Shown here: piece by piece, positions 10,521-20,683 of the stretch
How the letters are laid out: each line of letters opens with the position of its first letter
How positions within the stretch are numbered: the first letter of the stretch is position 1
From: Myxococcales bacterium
GTDB lineage: Bacteria; Myxococcota_A; Polyangia; Haliangiales; Haliangiaceae
Direction of reading: 5' to 3'
Assembly (NCBI GenBank): GCA_028287135.1
Contig: JAQBQE010000051.1
Span: 152,126-216,125 of the forward strand
Length of the DNA: 64,000 bases
Notes under the pieces: model-generated
The model's database searches: none
What the model saw: the letters and a program-made list of their open reading frames with translations, nothing else
What the model was told of the DNA's origin: nothing
Position numbers and translations under genes: made by a program

Positions 10521-11671
10521 CCGTGCGCGCGATCGCGTTCGCGATCGTGTGCTGTAGCGCTGTCGGCGCGTACGCTCAGGATGACGCCAGCGCGAGCGCG
10601 GAGTTTCGCGCGGCACTCGAGCTCGCGGCCGCCAACGATCCGGGCGCGATCGATGCGTTCGAGCGGCTCGGCGCTCGGCGACCGATCACGCGGTGGACGG
10701 ATGATGCGTGGTCGGAAGCCGCGCGGCTCGCAGAGCTCGGCGATGACTACGCGCGGGCGCGGCGCGCACTCGAACAGGTGATCGCGCTGGGTGGGGAGGA
10801 CCGGCTCGCGCAGCGGGCAAGGTCGACGCTATCTCGGCTCACCGCGATGACGGGCAACGGAGCATGGGATGCGGTCGCAAAGGAGCACGAGCGGCTCGCG
10901 GATGCGGTGTTCGGTGGCGATGACCCGCGTGCCGAGCTCGCGCAGCTCGAGGCGCTCGTCGGCGCGAACCCGCGCTATCCGCGGGCCAACGCGATGCGGC
11001 GCGTGATCGCGATCGGCTGGGAGCAGGAAGGGGATGGAGAGCGTGCACTGCGCTGGTATCGCGACGCAGCGGCCGCGGGGACCGCGGAGCCGGGGCGCTA
11101 CGCGGATCTCGAGCTGGTGCGCGCCTTGATCCGTGCCGGTCTCCTCGACGATGCCGAGCGTCGACTCGCCGATCTCGGTGCGATCGCGTCGGTCGACCGC
11201 GACGGCCTCGCGGCGGTGCGCGGACAGCTCGCGATCGCGCGGCAGCGGAGCTGGGTGAGGCGCGGACTATGGGCACTGATGCTTGCCCTGGTGATCGGCG
11301 CCGGTCTCGCGTTGCGACGGGAGGTCGGCTCGTGGCGCGGGGCAGGGCGGCGGATCGTGCGCCCCCCGAGCGAGGCGGTGTTCTTGATCCCGATCGGCGC
11401 GATCCTCATCGTGGTCGCGTACATGGGGAACCCGCTGATCGCGCATGCGGTCCGGACCATCACGCTCGGCGGAGTCGCGATCGCGTGGATCTCTGGCGTC
11501 CTCCTGGAGGCCACGCGCGCCCGGCGTGGCAGCGTCGGTCTCGCGCGGATGGCCGTCCACGGCCTGATCGGGGTGGTCGCGGTGGCATCGCTTGCGTACC
11601 TCGCGGTCGATGCCGAGCACCTGCTCGACTTCCTGCGCGAGACCTGGCGCGGCGGCCCCAGCGTCCGCTGA
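10517..11671 (+). CDS. secreted/membrane protein with TPR-like N-terminal half and C-terminal TM helices
   Basis: signal peptide, Ala-rich helical repeats, three or more C-terminal hydrophobic segments. Confidence 0.7.
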   Translation: MTVRAIAFAIVCCSAVGAYAQDDASASAEFRAALELAAANDPGAIDAFERLGARRPITRWTDDAWSEAARLAELGDDYARARRALEQVIALGGEDRLAQRARSTLSRLTAMTGNGAWDAVAKEHERLADAVFGGDDPRAELAQLEALVGANPRYPRANAMRRVIAIGWEQEGDGERALRWYRDAAAAGTAEPGRYADLELVRALIRAGLLDDAERRLADLGAIASVDRDGLAAVRGQLAIARQRSWVRRGLWALMLALVIGAGLALRREVGSWRGAGRRIVRPPSEAVFLIPIGAILIVVAYMGNPLIAHAVRTITLGGVAIAWISGVLLEATRARRGSVGLARMAVHGLIGVVAVASLAYLAVDAEHLLDFLRETWRGGPSVR

Positions 11672-11822
11672 CGAGATCGAAAATCCAGCGCGCCGCGATC
11701 CGTCGTGTGCGAGACGACGCCGACCACAGAGGGAGACATGCGAGACGACGGTGGACCGGCGGCGCGCTGGACTTCGAAGGGTCAGACCGCGGAGGTGGTC
11801 CGGGGGATGCCTGGAAAATGCG

Positions 11823-13238
11823 TCATCCGACCGCCGGGAGCGAGACCCGCATGGTCGTGCCGGCACCGGGATCGCTCGTCACCTCGATCGTGCCCGAATG
11901 TGCCTCGATGATCCGCCTGGCGAGGGTCAGGCCGAGGCCCACGCCTCCGGTCTCGCGGGAGCGGCTGCGTTCCCCGCGGAAGAACGCGGTGAACACCCGC
12001 GGAAGATCCTCGGAGGCGATTCCCTGGCCCCGATCGCTGACCTCGAACACCACGCGCTCGCCTTCGCGGCGGGCGACCACCTTGGTCGCGGCATCGGGAT
12101 CGGGGGTGTACTTGTGCGCGTTCTCGAGCAGGTTGTCGATCACCCGCCGGACCAGCATCGGATCGACGTCGAGCATCGGAAGATCGCTCGCGACCTCGAT
12201 CACGAGCGAGCGGGATCGGTGGCGCGAGCGGGCGCGGTCCGCAGCGGCCTGGACGATCGAGGCAGGCGTGACGTGTGCCCGGCGCAGCGGGAGGCTGCCG
12301 GCGATCTCAAACCGCATCGCCGCGAGGATATCGTCGACGATCGTCTCGAGATCGCTGACGTCCACCGCGATCTCCGCGAGCGATGCGCGAGCGGCCTCGG
12401 CATCGCCCTCTCCCGCGAGATCGAGCGCCACGCCGATCCGGCTCAACGGGGTGCGGAGCTCGTGCGCGACGTTGGCGAACAGCTCCTTCTCGCTCCGCAT
12501 CAGGTTCTCGATCCGGTCCGCCATCTCGTCGAACCGATACCCGAGCTCGCCGATCTCGTCGGTGCGCTCGAGCCGGCTACGCGCCGAGAGATCGCCCGTG
12601 CCGAGTGCGCGTGCGGCGCGTGACAGCCGATCGATCGGTCGCACGATCCACCGCGCGGTGACCATCGCGCCGAACACGAGGACGAGCAGCGCGCAGACCA
12701 GGGTGATCACGGGGCCCGCCCAGCCGGGCGGCTTCGCCTGCGCCCCACGCGCGACCAGCAGCCAGCGTTCTCCGTCGAGATGCAGTGGCATCACCGTGGG
12801 CCGGTCTCCACCCCGCGGGCGACCGCCGGGTGGGCCTCCCCGATCGTCGGGAGGCGGACCGCGGCGATCGCCGGGAGGCGGACCGGGTGGGCGACCGCCT
12901 CGCATGCGCGGCGGAATCGCGAGTGGTGGATCCACGTTGGTCGCGAGGAGCTGACGGTCGGCGTTGTAGATCGAGACCTGCACGCGCTTCTCGCGCAATC
13001 CGGCGAGCGCTTCCTGGAGCTGATCCGGATCGCGGGCGACGGTCTCGAGCTTGTGAGCGTCGATGTGGTCGTCCGGATCGACCTCACCGTGCGGACGCTC
13101 GACGAAGAAGATCACGAGCGCCGTGGCCACGAGGAGCACGAGCTGGAGCACGCCGACGGCGACCATCCGCGACGCCAGCGAGCGGAACCTGCGCGCCGGG
13201 ATGCGCTGCAACGGTCCGGTGCTGGTGAACGAAGTCAT
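11823..13238 (-). CDS. HAMP-domain sensor histidine kinase
   Basis: NVAHELRTPLSRIG H-box, NLLENAHKYT N-box, DRGQGIASEDLPRVF and GLGLTLARRI; Pro/Gly/Arg-rich periplasmic segment. Confidence 0.92.
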   Translation of the reverse strand: MTSFTSTGPLQRIPARRFRSLASRMVAVGVLQLVLLVATALVIFFVERPHGEVDPDDHIDAHKLETVARDPDQLQEALAGLREKRVQVSIYNADRQLLATNVDPPLAIPPRMRGGRPPGPPPGDRRGPPPDDRGGPPGGRPRGGDRPTVMPLHLDGERWLLVARGAQAKPPGWAGPVITLVCALLVLVFGAMVTARWIVRPIDRLSRAARALGTGDLSARSRLERTDEIGELGYRFDEMADRIENLMRSEKELFANVAHELRTPLSRIGVALDLAGEGDAEAARASLAEIAVDVSDLETIVDDILAAMRFEIAGSLPLRRAHVTPASIVQAAADRARSRHRSRSLVIEVASDLPMLDVDPMLVRRVIDNLLENAHKYTPDPDAATKVVARREGERVVFEVSDRGQGIASEDLPRVFTAFFRGERSRSRETGGVGLGLTLARRIIEAHSGTIEVTSDPGAGTTMRVSLPAVG

Positions 13239-13939
13239 CGCTCGCCTGGGGTGAGCATGTATCCGACGCCACGGATCGTCTTGAGCAAGCGCGGATTGCG
13301 CGCATCGACCTCGATCTTCTGCCGCACGCGCGACACCACGACGTCGATCGACCGGTCGAACGCTTCCTCAGCGGATCCGTGCAGGAGCTGCAGGAGCTGC
13401 TCACGTGCGAGGACGCGGCCCGCGCGCTGCGCGAGTGCATGGAGGAGTGCGAACTCGATCGTGGTGAGCGAGATCGGGGCGCCGTGGACGCTGACCTCCA
13501 TCGTGGCCGCGTCGATCACGAGGGCGCCGACCTCGATCCGCTCCGCGCGCGGACCCGACTCGCCGCGACCGCGCCGCGCCTGCGCGCGGATGCGTGCGAG
13601 CAGCTCGCGCGACTGGAACGGCTTGCTGACGTAGTCATCGGCACCGCCCTCGAGACCGATCACGCGGTCGGCCTCCTCCGTGCGGGCCGTCACCATGATG
13701 ATCGGTACGTCCAGCCGCGCTCTTATCTGCTTGCAGACTTCGACCCCATCGATGCCCGGCAACATCAGGTCGAGCAACACGACATCGGGCCGTACCTTGA
13801 GCACCTCAGAGAGCGCCTGATCTCCGCGTGTGACCAGATGCACCTGGAGCCGGTGCGACACCAGGTACTGCATGGTCAGGCGCGCCAAACGCTCGTCGTC
13901 CTCGACGTAGACGACGACGATCTCGGCATCGGAGCTCAC
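13235..13939 (-). CDS. OmpR-family response regulator
   Basis: YVEDDERLAR, VVLLDLMLPGIDG, KPF; winged-helix C-terminus; likely GTG start; stop overlaps kinase start (ATGA). Confidence 0.92.
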   Translation of the reverse strand: MSSDAEIVVVYVEDDERLARLTMQYLVSHRLQVHLVTRGDQALSEVLKVRPDVVLLDLMLPGIDGVEVCKQIRARLDVPIIMVTARTEEADRVIGLEGGADDYVSKPFQSRELLARIRAQARRGRGESGPRAERIEVGALVIDAATMEVSVHGAPISLTTIEFALLHALAQRAGRVLAREQLLQLLHGSAEEAFDRSIDVVVSRVRQKIEVDARNPRLLKTIRGVGYMLTPGER

Positions 13940-14070
13940 GAGGCGAGTATTCCACCGCGCCGCGCAAGCGGGCCGCTTTGACACACTCGGAAATACGAGT
14001 GTCGAAGTGTTTCTGTCGATGACGGCGAGCCTCGTCTCGGCATACGGTCACGCCTCAACCAGGAGTACCC

Positions 14071-14745
14071 ATGCGCGCCCTTACATCCCTTCTTTCGATC
14101 TCGCTCGCTGTCGCCGCCTGTGGCGGTGATGACGGCGGGAAGGTCACCCTCGTCGACGCCAGCCCGGTCGGTGGCAACATCGACGCTCCAGCGCAGGTCG
14201 ACTGCCTCCTGCCGAGCAGCCTCGGCAGCGTCACCCCGTCGACGCAGGAGGGGCACTTCGCGATGTCGATGGGCGAGACGACGCCCGACAACTACTACCT
14301 GTATGCAGATCTCAATGCGGATGCGTCTCCGGACGTCCTGCTGATCGATCTCTACAAGGGCTTCGGCGCGTTCATGGCCGGCTTCCCGACCGGACCACAG
14401 GCGGTCACGCTGACGGGGGCCGAGGCGAGCTACGACAGCTGCGGCGCGTGCATCATGGCGCTGACCGACTACACGATGGCCGGGCCGACGGGCGACCCGT
14501 ACTTCGCAACGGGCGGTACGCTGAACCTGACGTCGGTCTCGAACACGTCGATCGCGGGCACGCTGAGCAACGTCACGCTCGTTCACTCGGTGATCGACAT
14601 GGACACCAACGTCACGACGCCGCATCCCGATGGCTGCTCGTCGACGCTCGGCTCGATCTCGTTCAGCGCGACGCCAACGGCCCAGACGTTCGCGCCTGGC
14701 TCGCGCCCGCGCCTCAAGATCAACCTGCGCCACGACCGCATCTAG
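14071..14745 (+). CDS. hypothetical lipoprotein
   Basis: MRALTSLLSISLAVAACGGDDGG lipobox; AGGAG ribosome-binding site upstream. Confidence 0.75.
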   Translation: MRALTSLLSISLAVAACGGDDGGKVTLVDASPVGGNIDAPAQVDCLLPSSLGSVTPSTQEGHFAMSMGETTPDNYYLYADLNADASPDVLLIDLYKGFGAFMAGFPTGPQAVTLTGAEASYDSCGACIMALTDYTMAGPTGDPYFATGGTLNLTSVSNTSIAGTLSNVTLVHSVIDMDTNVTTPHPDGCSSTLGSISFSATPTAQTFAPGSRPRLKINLRHDRI

Positions 14746-15003
14746 ACCGCGCTTCGACATTCACGGCTGAAACAAGCCGACACGCACCTGACACACCGCG
14801 GACGAACGCGGCAGTCAGAGTGCGGTCATGAGGATCCGACGAGACCACGCGTGGACGTTCTCGCGTCGTCACGCATTCGCCGTGCTGGGGCTCTACGGCA
14901 CCGGCGCATTGCGTGCGGTCCGGATCGGTCCTCACTGCCTGCGCATTGCGCGGGCCGGCGTGACCCTCGATGTCACTCACCAGCCACGTCTCAGGAGGAC
15001 TGC

Positions 15004-15822
15004 TTGAAGCGCCATGTCACCCCAGACCACGGACTCGTTCACGATCTGAAGACGCTCCGCGCGAACCGCCGGCAGATGCTGCGCTGGATCGCCGGTGCCA
15101 GCTTACTTCCCCTCGTCGGCTGCGCCACCGAGGACGGCACGGGCGTCGGTCCCGATGCCGCCACGAATGGTGCCGATGCCGATCCAGCGAGCTGCGCCGT
15201 GATCCCCGAGGAGACCGCCGGGCCGTATCCCGGCGACGGCTCGAACGGCGCGAACGCACTGTCGACATCGGGCATCGTGCGCAGTGACATCACGACGAGC
15301 TTCGGCGGGATGTCGGGCACCGCCGCCGGCATTCCGCTCACGGTCAAGCTCACGCTGATCAACACGAAGACGAGCTGCGCACCGCTCGCGGGCTACGCGA
15401 TCTATGCGTGGCACTGCGACCGGGCTGGGCTGTACTCGCTGTACTCCGCGGGCGTCACGAACCAGAACTACCTGCGCGGTGTGCAGGTGACCGACGCCAA
15501 CGGTACGGTGACGTTCCAGTCGATCTTTCCCGCCTGCTACGCGGGGAGGTGGCCGCACATCCACTTCGAAAACTTTCCGAGCCTCGCCGTGGCGGGAAGC
15601 TCGAGCGGCAAGATCAAGACCTCGCAGCTCGCGCTGCCGAAGGCGGTCTGCGACGAAGTGTTCGCGACCACCGGCTACAGCCAGAGCGTCAGCAACCTCG
15701 ACCGGATCACGCTGGCGAGCGACAACGTGTTCAGCGATGGCAGCGGTCAGCAGCTCGCGAGCGTCGTCGGCAGCACGAGCGCCGGATACGTCGCGACCCT
15801 GAACGTCGGGATCAGCGTCTGA
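15004..15822 (+). CDS. intradiol ring-cleavage dioxygenase-like exported protein
   Basis: TTG start preceded by CAGGAGG; NRRQMLRWIAG Tat-like signal; ETAGPYPGDG, YAWHCDRAGLYS, YAGRWPHIHF. Confidence 0.85.
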   Translation: MKRHVTPDHGLVHDLKTLRANRRQMLRWIAGASLLPLVGCATEDGTGVGPDAATNGADADPASCAVIPEETAGPYPGDGSNGANALSTSGIVRSDITTSFGGMSGTAAGIPLTVKLTLINTKTSCAPLAGYAIYAWHCDRAGLYSLYSAGVTNQNYLRGVQVTDANGTVTFQSIFPACYAGRWPHIHFENFPSLAVAGSSSGKIKTSQLALPKAVCDEVFATTGYSQSVSNLDRITLASDNVFSDGSGQQLASVVGSTSAGYVATLNVGISV

Positions 15823-15823
15823 C

Positions 15824-16294
15824 TCAGTCGAGCAGGAACGCCTGCACGACGTTGAGGTCGGGGCGGATCGAGAACGTCGGCTTGCCGTCCTCGATCGCAC
15901 AGCACTGCGCCGTGCGGAACTGCGGGAACGCAGGCCGGCCCATCAGGAACGCCCCGAGGCTCGAGATCGCGGGCTCGTGACTGACGACGATCACCGATCC
16001 TGATCGGCCCATGATCTCGTTCGCGGCGACCCGCGGGTGCGCACTCGGCTCGAGGGACCGGAGTGAGGTCACGATCCCGAGATAGTCAAGGGCCTGAGCG
16101 ATCAGCTCTCCGGTCTGCACGGCGCGGGGCAGAGGCGAGGTCAGGATCGTATCGGGCTCGACGTTGTTCTCGCGTAACAGGCGCCCGAGGACGCGTACGT
16201 GCTCGCGTCCCTTGTCGGAGAGCCAGCGATCGCGATCGCTACCGGCCTCTTCCTCGGGTACCGCGTCGCCGTGCCGCACGAGATAAATTCGCAT
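15824..16294 (-). CDS. sixA: phosphohistidine phosphatase SixA-like
   Basis: MRIYLVRHGDAVPEEEAGSDRDRWLSDKGREH, TSPLPRAVQTGEL, VSHEPAISSL. Confidence 0.85.
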   Translation of the reverse strand: MRIYLVRHGDAVPEEEAGSDRDRWLSDKGREHVRVLGRLLRENNVEPDTILTSPLPRAVQTGELIAQALDYLGIVTSLRSLEPSAHPRVAANEIMGRSGSVIVVSHEPAISSLGAFLMGRPAFPQFRTAQCCAIEDGKPTFSIRPDLNVVQAFLLD

Positions 16295-16347
16295 CGCGCG
16301 CGCAGCATAACGCGGGAGGCCTTCGGCAACGCTAAGATCGGGACGCG

Positions 16348-16962
16348 ATGTCGTCCGAGTTGATCGCGATCCAGACCGCACTGCGCGATCGGATCCCCGT
16401 GCCCGACGAGGAGTTCGACGCACAGTTCCCCAAGATGCAGCGCTATCGGTCGAGCGTGCACTGGACGCCGATCGAGGTCGCATTGCGGGTGGCCGAGCTC
16501 CTCGAACCGTCACCGGGCGGTCGGATCCTCGACGTCGGTTCGGGCGTCGGGAAGGCCTGCATCGTCGGCGCCTTGACGACGGCGGCGACCTGGTTTGGCG
16601 TCGAGCGCAGCCCGCCGATGGTCCGCGCGGCGCAGATGACGGCGCGGCGGTTCGGCGTCGAGCACCGCACGCGGTTTGTCGTCGGCGAGGCGTTCCTCGT
16701 CGACTGGTCACCGTTCGGCGGGATCTATCTCTACAACCCGTTCGCAGAGGCGCTGTTCGACGGTGTGATCGACGCCGGTGAGCGGCGCGAGACGTACCTC
16801 GACGAGGTTCACGCCGTCGAGCGCAAGCTCGCGGAGGCGAAGATCGGCACCCACGTCGTGACGTATCATGGCTTCGGCGGGGACATGCCGGAGAGCTTCG
16901 AGCGCGTCGTCCAGGAGAAGGTGCGCGAGGACGAGGTCTGCTTGTGGCTCAAGCGCGAGTGA
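16348..16962 (+). CDS. class I SAM-dependent methyltransferase
   Basis: GGRILDVGSGVGKACIVGAL motif I. Confidence 0.8.
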   Translation: MSSELIAIQTALRDRIPVPDEEFDAQFPKMQRYRSSVHWTPIEVALRVAELLEPSPGGRILDVGSGVGKACIVGALTTAATWFGVERSPPMVRAAQMTARRFGVEHRTRFVVGEAFLVDWSPFGGIYLYNPFAEALFDGVIDAGERRETYLDEVHAVERKLAEAKIGTHVVTYHGFGGDMPESFERVVQEKVREDEVCLWLKRE

Positions 16963-16965
16963 GCG

Positions 16966-18501
16966 TCACGGCGCCGGTGTCGTGACGGGGCCGGCGGGCT
17001 CCTCGGGCGGAAGCGGTGGCTCGTCGGCCGATCCCGATCCGGTGCCGATCGGATCGACGACCGCAGGTGCTTGCTTGCACACCGGTGCCGCGGCCAGCGA
17101 CAGCGCGTCGAGCGCGATGCCCGGCTTGTTCTCGAGCTTGACGGCCTCACGCCCGATGCTCGCGTCCCAGACGCGGATCCCGCCCTCGCCATCCTCGTAG
17201 GCGATCAGGTTCGGATCGATCCAGTGCGTCCCGAACCGACTGCGTGCCGTGAGCACGTGCTTGAACGTGCCGGTCTTTGCATCCGCGACGTACAGCGACG
17301 GTGCCGTATCCTTCGCGCACGGATCGACCGCGGTGACGAACGCTACGCGCGCGCCTCCGGGCGCGACCGCCACCGACGCCTGGGTGACCGCGCCTGATTC
17401 GGGGATTGCGATCGTTCCACCCGCCGCGGTCTTGAGGCTGGTCGCCGTCGGGGGCTCGCCGCTCCATGCCGCGAGAACGCCATCTGCCGCGCGCACGAGC
17501 TGACCTGCATCGAGCGTGAGCGCGAGCCGTGGCACGGCAGGTGCGGCGGAGCCCTTGGTCAGCTTCCCGGTGCTCGTGTCGACGGTGGACGTGCTCGCCG
17601 CACCCGCGGTCGGCGTCGTGGTGATCAGCAGCTGATCGTTGTCGCCGTATCCGACCTCGACCGCACGCTGCGCGCCGAGCGCGATCTTCGGTCCGACCGC
17701 CTGCCACTCCTTGGTGTCGAGCACCTGGAGCCAGACTGCGCCGAACGTCGCCGGCTCCTCGGGCAGCTTCGGGCGGTCGATCTTGTCGAAGCCGACGATC
17801 GCGACCGCGTTTCCCGAGGGGGCGCGGAGGAAGCCCACGACCTTGTGATCGGTATGGGTGAGTCGCAGGTAGCGCTTGGTCTCGCGATCGTAGGCGTAGA
17901 CCTCGCCGCGGCTCGTCGCCGCTTGCACGCCCGGATCCTTGGGCCACTTGAACGAGCTCCGACGAGCGACCAACCAGATGCCGGTGGGGATTCGCTTCGC
18001 GTAGTCATCGCGCAGCTTGATCGCGACCGCCTTCACCGCCTCGCCGTGGGCGGTGGCGCGAAACTCCGCGAGGTCCTTGTCCTCGAGGAACTTCTTCCCG
18101 TAGCGCAGATAGTCTCCCGCGAGCGCCGTCACGACGTGATCGACGACTGCCGCGTGCTCGCCGGACTGTGCGAGCAGGCGTGCGAGCAGGTAGTGCGCGT
18201 CGAGGTGATACGGATCCTTCGCGACCGCGGTCTCCGCGTACTTGCGCGCCTCGTCGGGCTTCTTGGCCTTCAGCGCATCCTCCGCCTTGTCGTACGCCGG
18301 CCAGCCTTCGCCGTAGACGAAGTTCATTCGCTTGATCGAATCGACTCCGCTGATCGGAGTGGGCAACGGCGCGACCTGCGGTCCCGAGGCCGCGTCATCT
18401 TTCGCCTTCACCGACGCATCGCCCTTGTTGCCGCAGCTCGCGAGCACGATGGCGAGCGCGATCCGAGCAAATGGTGATGACCTTCTCTCCATGGCGCTCA
18501 C
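16966..18501 (-). CDS. lipoprotein with TPR-like segment and predicted beta-propeller
   Basis: lipobox VLASCGNKG; repeated beta-rich blocks; family call tentative. Confidence 0.65.
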   Translation of the reverse strand: MSAMERRSSPFARIALAIVLASCGNKGDASVKAKDDAASGPQVAPLPTPISGVDSIKRMNFVYGEGWPAYDKAEDALKAKKPDEARKYAETAVAKDPYHLDAHYLLARLLAQSGEHAAVVDHVVTALAGDYLRYGKKFLEDKDLAEFRATAHGEAVKAVAIKLRDDYAKRIPTGIWLVARRSSFKWPKDPGVQAATSRGEVYAYDRETKRYLRLTHTDHKVVGFLRAPSGNAVAIVGFDKIDRPKLPEEPATFGAVWLQVLDTKEWQAVGPKIALGAQRAVEVGYGDNDQLLITTTPTAGAASTSTVDTSTGKLTKGSAAPAVPRLALTLDAGQLVRAADGVLAAWSGEPPTATSLKTAAGGTIAIPESGAVTQASVAVAPGGARVAFVTAVDPCAKDTAPSLYVADAKTGTFKHVLTARSRFGTHWIDPNLIAYEDGEGGIRVWDASIGREAVKLENKPGIALDALSLAAAPVCKQAPAVVDPIGTGSGSADEPPLPPEEPAGPVTTPAP

Positions 18502-18530
18502 GATACGGCGAATGTGGCAGGATTCGCGCC

Positions 18531-19112
18531 ATGAAGACCATGACTGTCGCCCTCGTCCTCGCAGCCGCCGCGTTCGGAGCCGCCGGCTGCAACAAAGACA
18601 AGGCCAAGACGGCCAAGACCGTGCCCACGGATCCCGATCCGGGTACGGCTGTCGCTGACACCAAGCCCGCTCCCAGCGTCGACAAGGACGAGCAGGTCAG
18701 CCCGAGCCTCGCGATCTCGCCCGATATCCTCGCAGCGTGCGGGATCAAGGCGATGAAGAGTGCCAACCCGACGTTCGACACGGACAAGGACGAGCTGACC
18801 CCCGACGACCGGGCCGTCCTCGATCAAGTCGCGACCTGCCTCACCACGGGCCCGCTCAAGGGCAAGACGTTGTCGCTGATCGGCCGTGCGGATCCGCGTG
18901 GCACCGAGGAGTACAACCTCGGTCTTGGCTCGCGTCGCGCCAGCTCGGTGTCGCAGTACCTCGCGCGTCTCGGCGTCGGCGCACCGCAGCTCGCGGTGAC
19001 CACGCGTGGTGCGCTCGATGCGCAAGGCTCGGACGAGTCGGGCTGGCAGAAGGATCGTCGCGTCGATCTGCAGCTCCAGGGCACCGTCCCGACGGCCGAC
19101 GCCACGAACTAG
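18531..19112 (+). CDS. OmpA-family lipoprotein
   Basis: MKTMTVALVLAAAAFGAAGCNKD; SLIGRADPRGTEEYNLGLGSRRASSVSQYL; DESGWQKDRRVDL. Confidence 0.9.
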   Translation: MKTMTVALVLAAAAFGAAGCNKDKAKTAKTVPTDPDPGTAVADTKPAPSVDKDEQVSPSLAISPDILAACGIKAMKSANPTFDTDKDELTPDDRAVLDQVATCLTTGPLKGKTLSLIGRADPRGTEEYNLGLGSRRASSVSQYLARLGVGAPQLAVTTRGALDAQGSDESGWQKDRRVDLQLQGTVPTADATN

Positions 19113-19139
19113 TTCGGAACGCGTGCTACGGTTACGACC

Positions 19140-20666
19140 GTGGCACTCGAGCACGTCGCACAAGGGCAGACGCGGTTCTTCACGCCGGGCGTCGCCCCCG
19201 ACCCGCGCGGGATCCTGCTCGGCCGCTACATCGTGATGACGTTCGCGACCCTCGAGGGCGCGGTGTCGTGGTTCCGGCTGTACTCGTCCGAGGCATCGCT
19301 CGACGAGCTGCTCGCGAATCTGACGATCATGAAGTGCAAGACCGCGCTCGGCGGTCGCGAGATCGTCGTCCAGATCCCCGCGGTCTCGTCGTACGCGGCC
19401 GATCGCGCGGCGCGGCTGTGTCGGCTCGTGGGCGGCGCCGTCTACACGGGCACGGCCAAGCACTTCGTGAAGTACCGCGACGATCGATCGCCGTACGGTT
19501 ACGACGCGGTCGACATCGGCGCGATGGCCGCCTCGACCGACTTCATGGTCCACGGCGACGAGTTCGCGCAGGGCTATCTTCGCGAGGGCGATCTGCCGTT
19601 CCAGCGCCTGCTGTTCCGGCTCTCGATCCGCAAGCTCCCCGGTGGCGACCGGCTCGGCGACGATGATCGCGGCGACCTGTTCCTCGCCGTTGCGCGCGGA
19701 CTCTCCGAGGGCATCATCCGCTACCTCTGGCGCAATCGCGTCGAGGCGCATGCAGGACTGTTCACGCCCGGCGCGACCAGCGCGTTCGACGATCAGCAGC
19801 GCGATCGCGGTTACATGATGATCCGGGTGCGCGCGCTCCCCGAGCGGATCCTCGCGCTGTTCATCGGCACGCCGGGCATCGATGTGTTCCGTCCTGCCGG
19901 GACGACCGCCGCGGTCGCGGTCGGCTACGAGCACCCGATCGATCTCGCATCGTGCTCGTCGGTGTTTCCGCCGGACACGTTCCACGTGTTCTGGCCCAAC
20001 GATCGCGTCGATGTGCTGCCAGGTCCGCTGACGCTGAGCGACATCGCGGATCTGACGCGCGTCGATCTCGAGATGGATCGCCCCAAGGATCCGGCACAGC
20101 ACAGCGGCGCACCGCCCGAGCCGATCGGGGTCGAGCTCAAGCTCGCCGCGTCGATGGGGCCGCCTCGTCGGGTGGTCGCGACGTTGATCCCCGTCGAGCA
20201 CGGCTCGCGGCTCAAGCGGATCCTGTTCGCGTTGCCGCCGGTCAGCCTGCGCGGGCACCGGGTTGCGTCGACCGATCGCGGGATCCTCGTGATCGGCTCG
20301 GAGAACCTCGACGTCATCCCGCTCGGCCAGCTGCTGTGCGAGCTGACGCCCGGGCTGCTCGTACCGCTCGGGATGGACGTCGTGCCGCGGGTGACCCCCG
20401 AAGTGCTCGCACGGGCACTCGGGCACTCCGCCGGCATCGTCACCGTGTTCACGACCGAGGGCCGACCGTTCCAGGTCAGCGAAGGCTCGTTCCAGACACT
20501 CGAGCGTCGCTCGCTCGCGAAGATGGAGGTCGATCGCGCCGAGACCGTCGACTACGCGGCGGATGCGCCTGCGAATGCCGAGGTCGTCAACGACTCCGTC
20601 GGTCGGTTCGCGCTGTGGGGATATCCCGACGCGCCCGATCGCAAGCAGCTGCCACCCGGGAAGTAG
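19140..20666 (+). CDS. unrecognised 508-aa protein X
   Basis: long ORF, GTG start, coding-like composition, followed 17 bp later by protein Y. Confidence 0.75.
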   Translation: MALEHVAQGQTRFFTPGVAPDPRGILLGRYIVMTFATLEGAVSWFRLYSSEASLDELLANLTIMKCKTALGGREIVVQIPAVSSYAADRAARLCRLVGGAVYTGTAKHFVKYRDDRSPYGYDAVDIGAMAASTDFMVHGDEFAQGYLREGDLPFQRLLFRLSIRKLPGGDRLGDDDRGDLFLAVARGLSEGIIRYLWRNRVEAHAGLFTPGATSAFDDQQRDRGYMMIRVRALPERILALFIGTPGIDVFRPAGTTAAVAVGYEHPIDLASCSSVFPPDTFHVFWPNDRVDVLPGPLTLSDIADLTRVDLEMDRPKDPAQHSGAPPEPIGVELKLAASMGPPRRVVATLIPVEHGSRLKRILFALPPVSLRGHRVASTDRGILVIGSENLDVIPLGQLLCELTPGLLVPLGMDVVPRVTPEVLARALGHSAGIVTVFTTEGRPFQVSEGSFQTLERRSLAKMEVDRAETVDYAADAPANAEVVNDSVGRFALWGYPDAPDRKQLPPGK

Positions 20667-20683
20667 CGCCGGCACGTAGCACG

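Noticed and set aside
12794-12905. Tandem repeats that could suggest a CRISPR-like array
   Set aside because: Repeats lie in frame within the histidine kinase and have no regular spacers.
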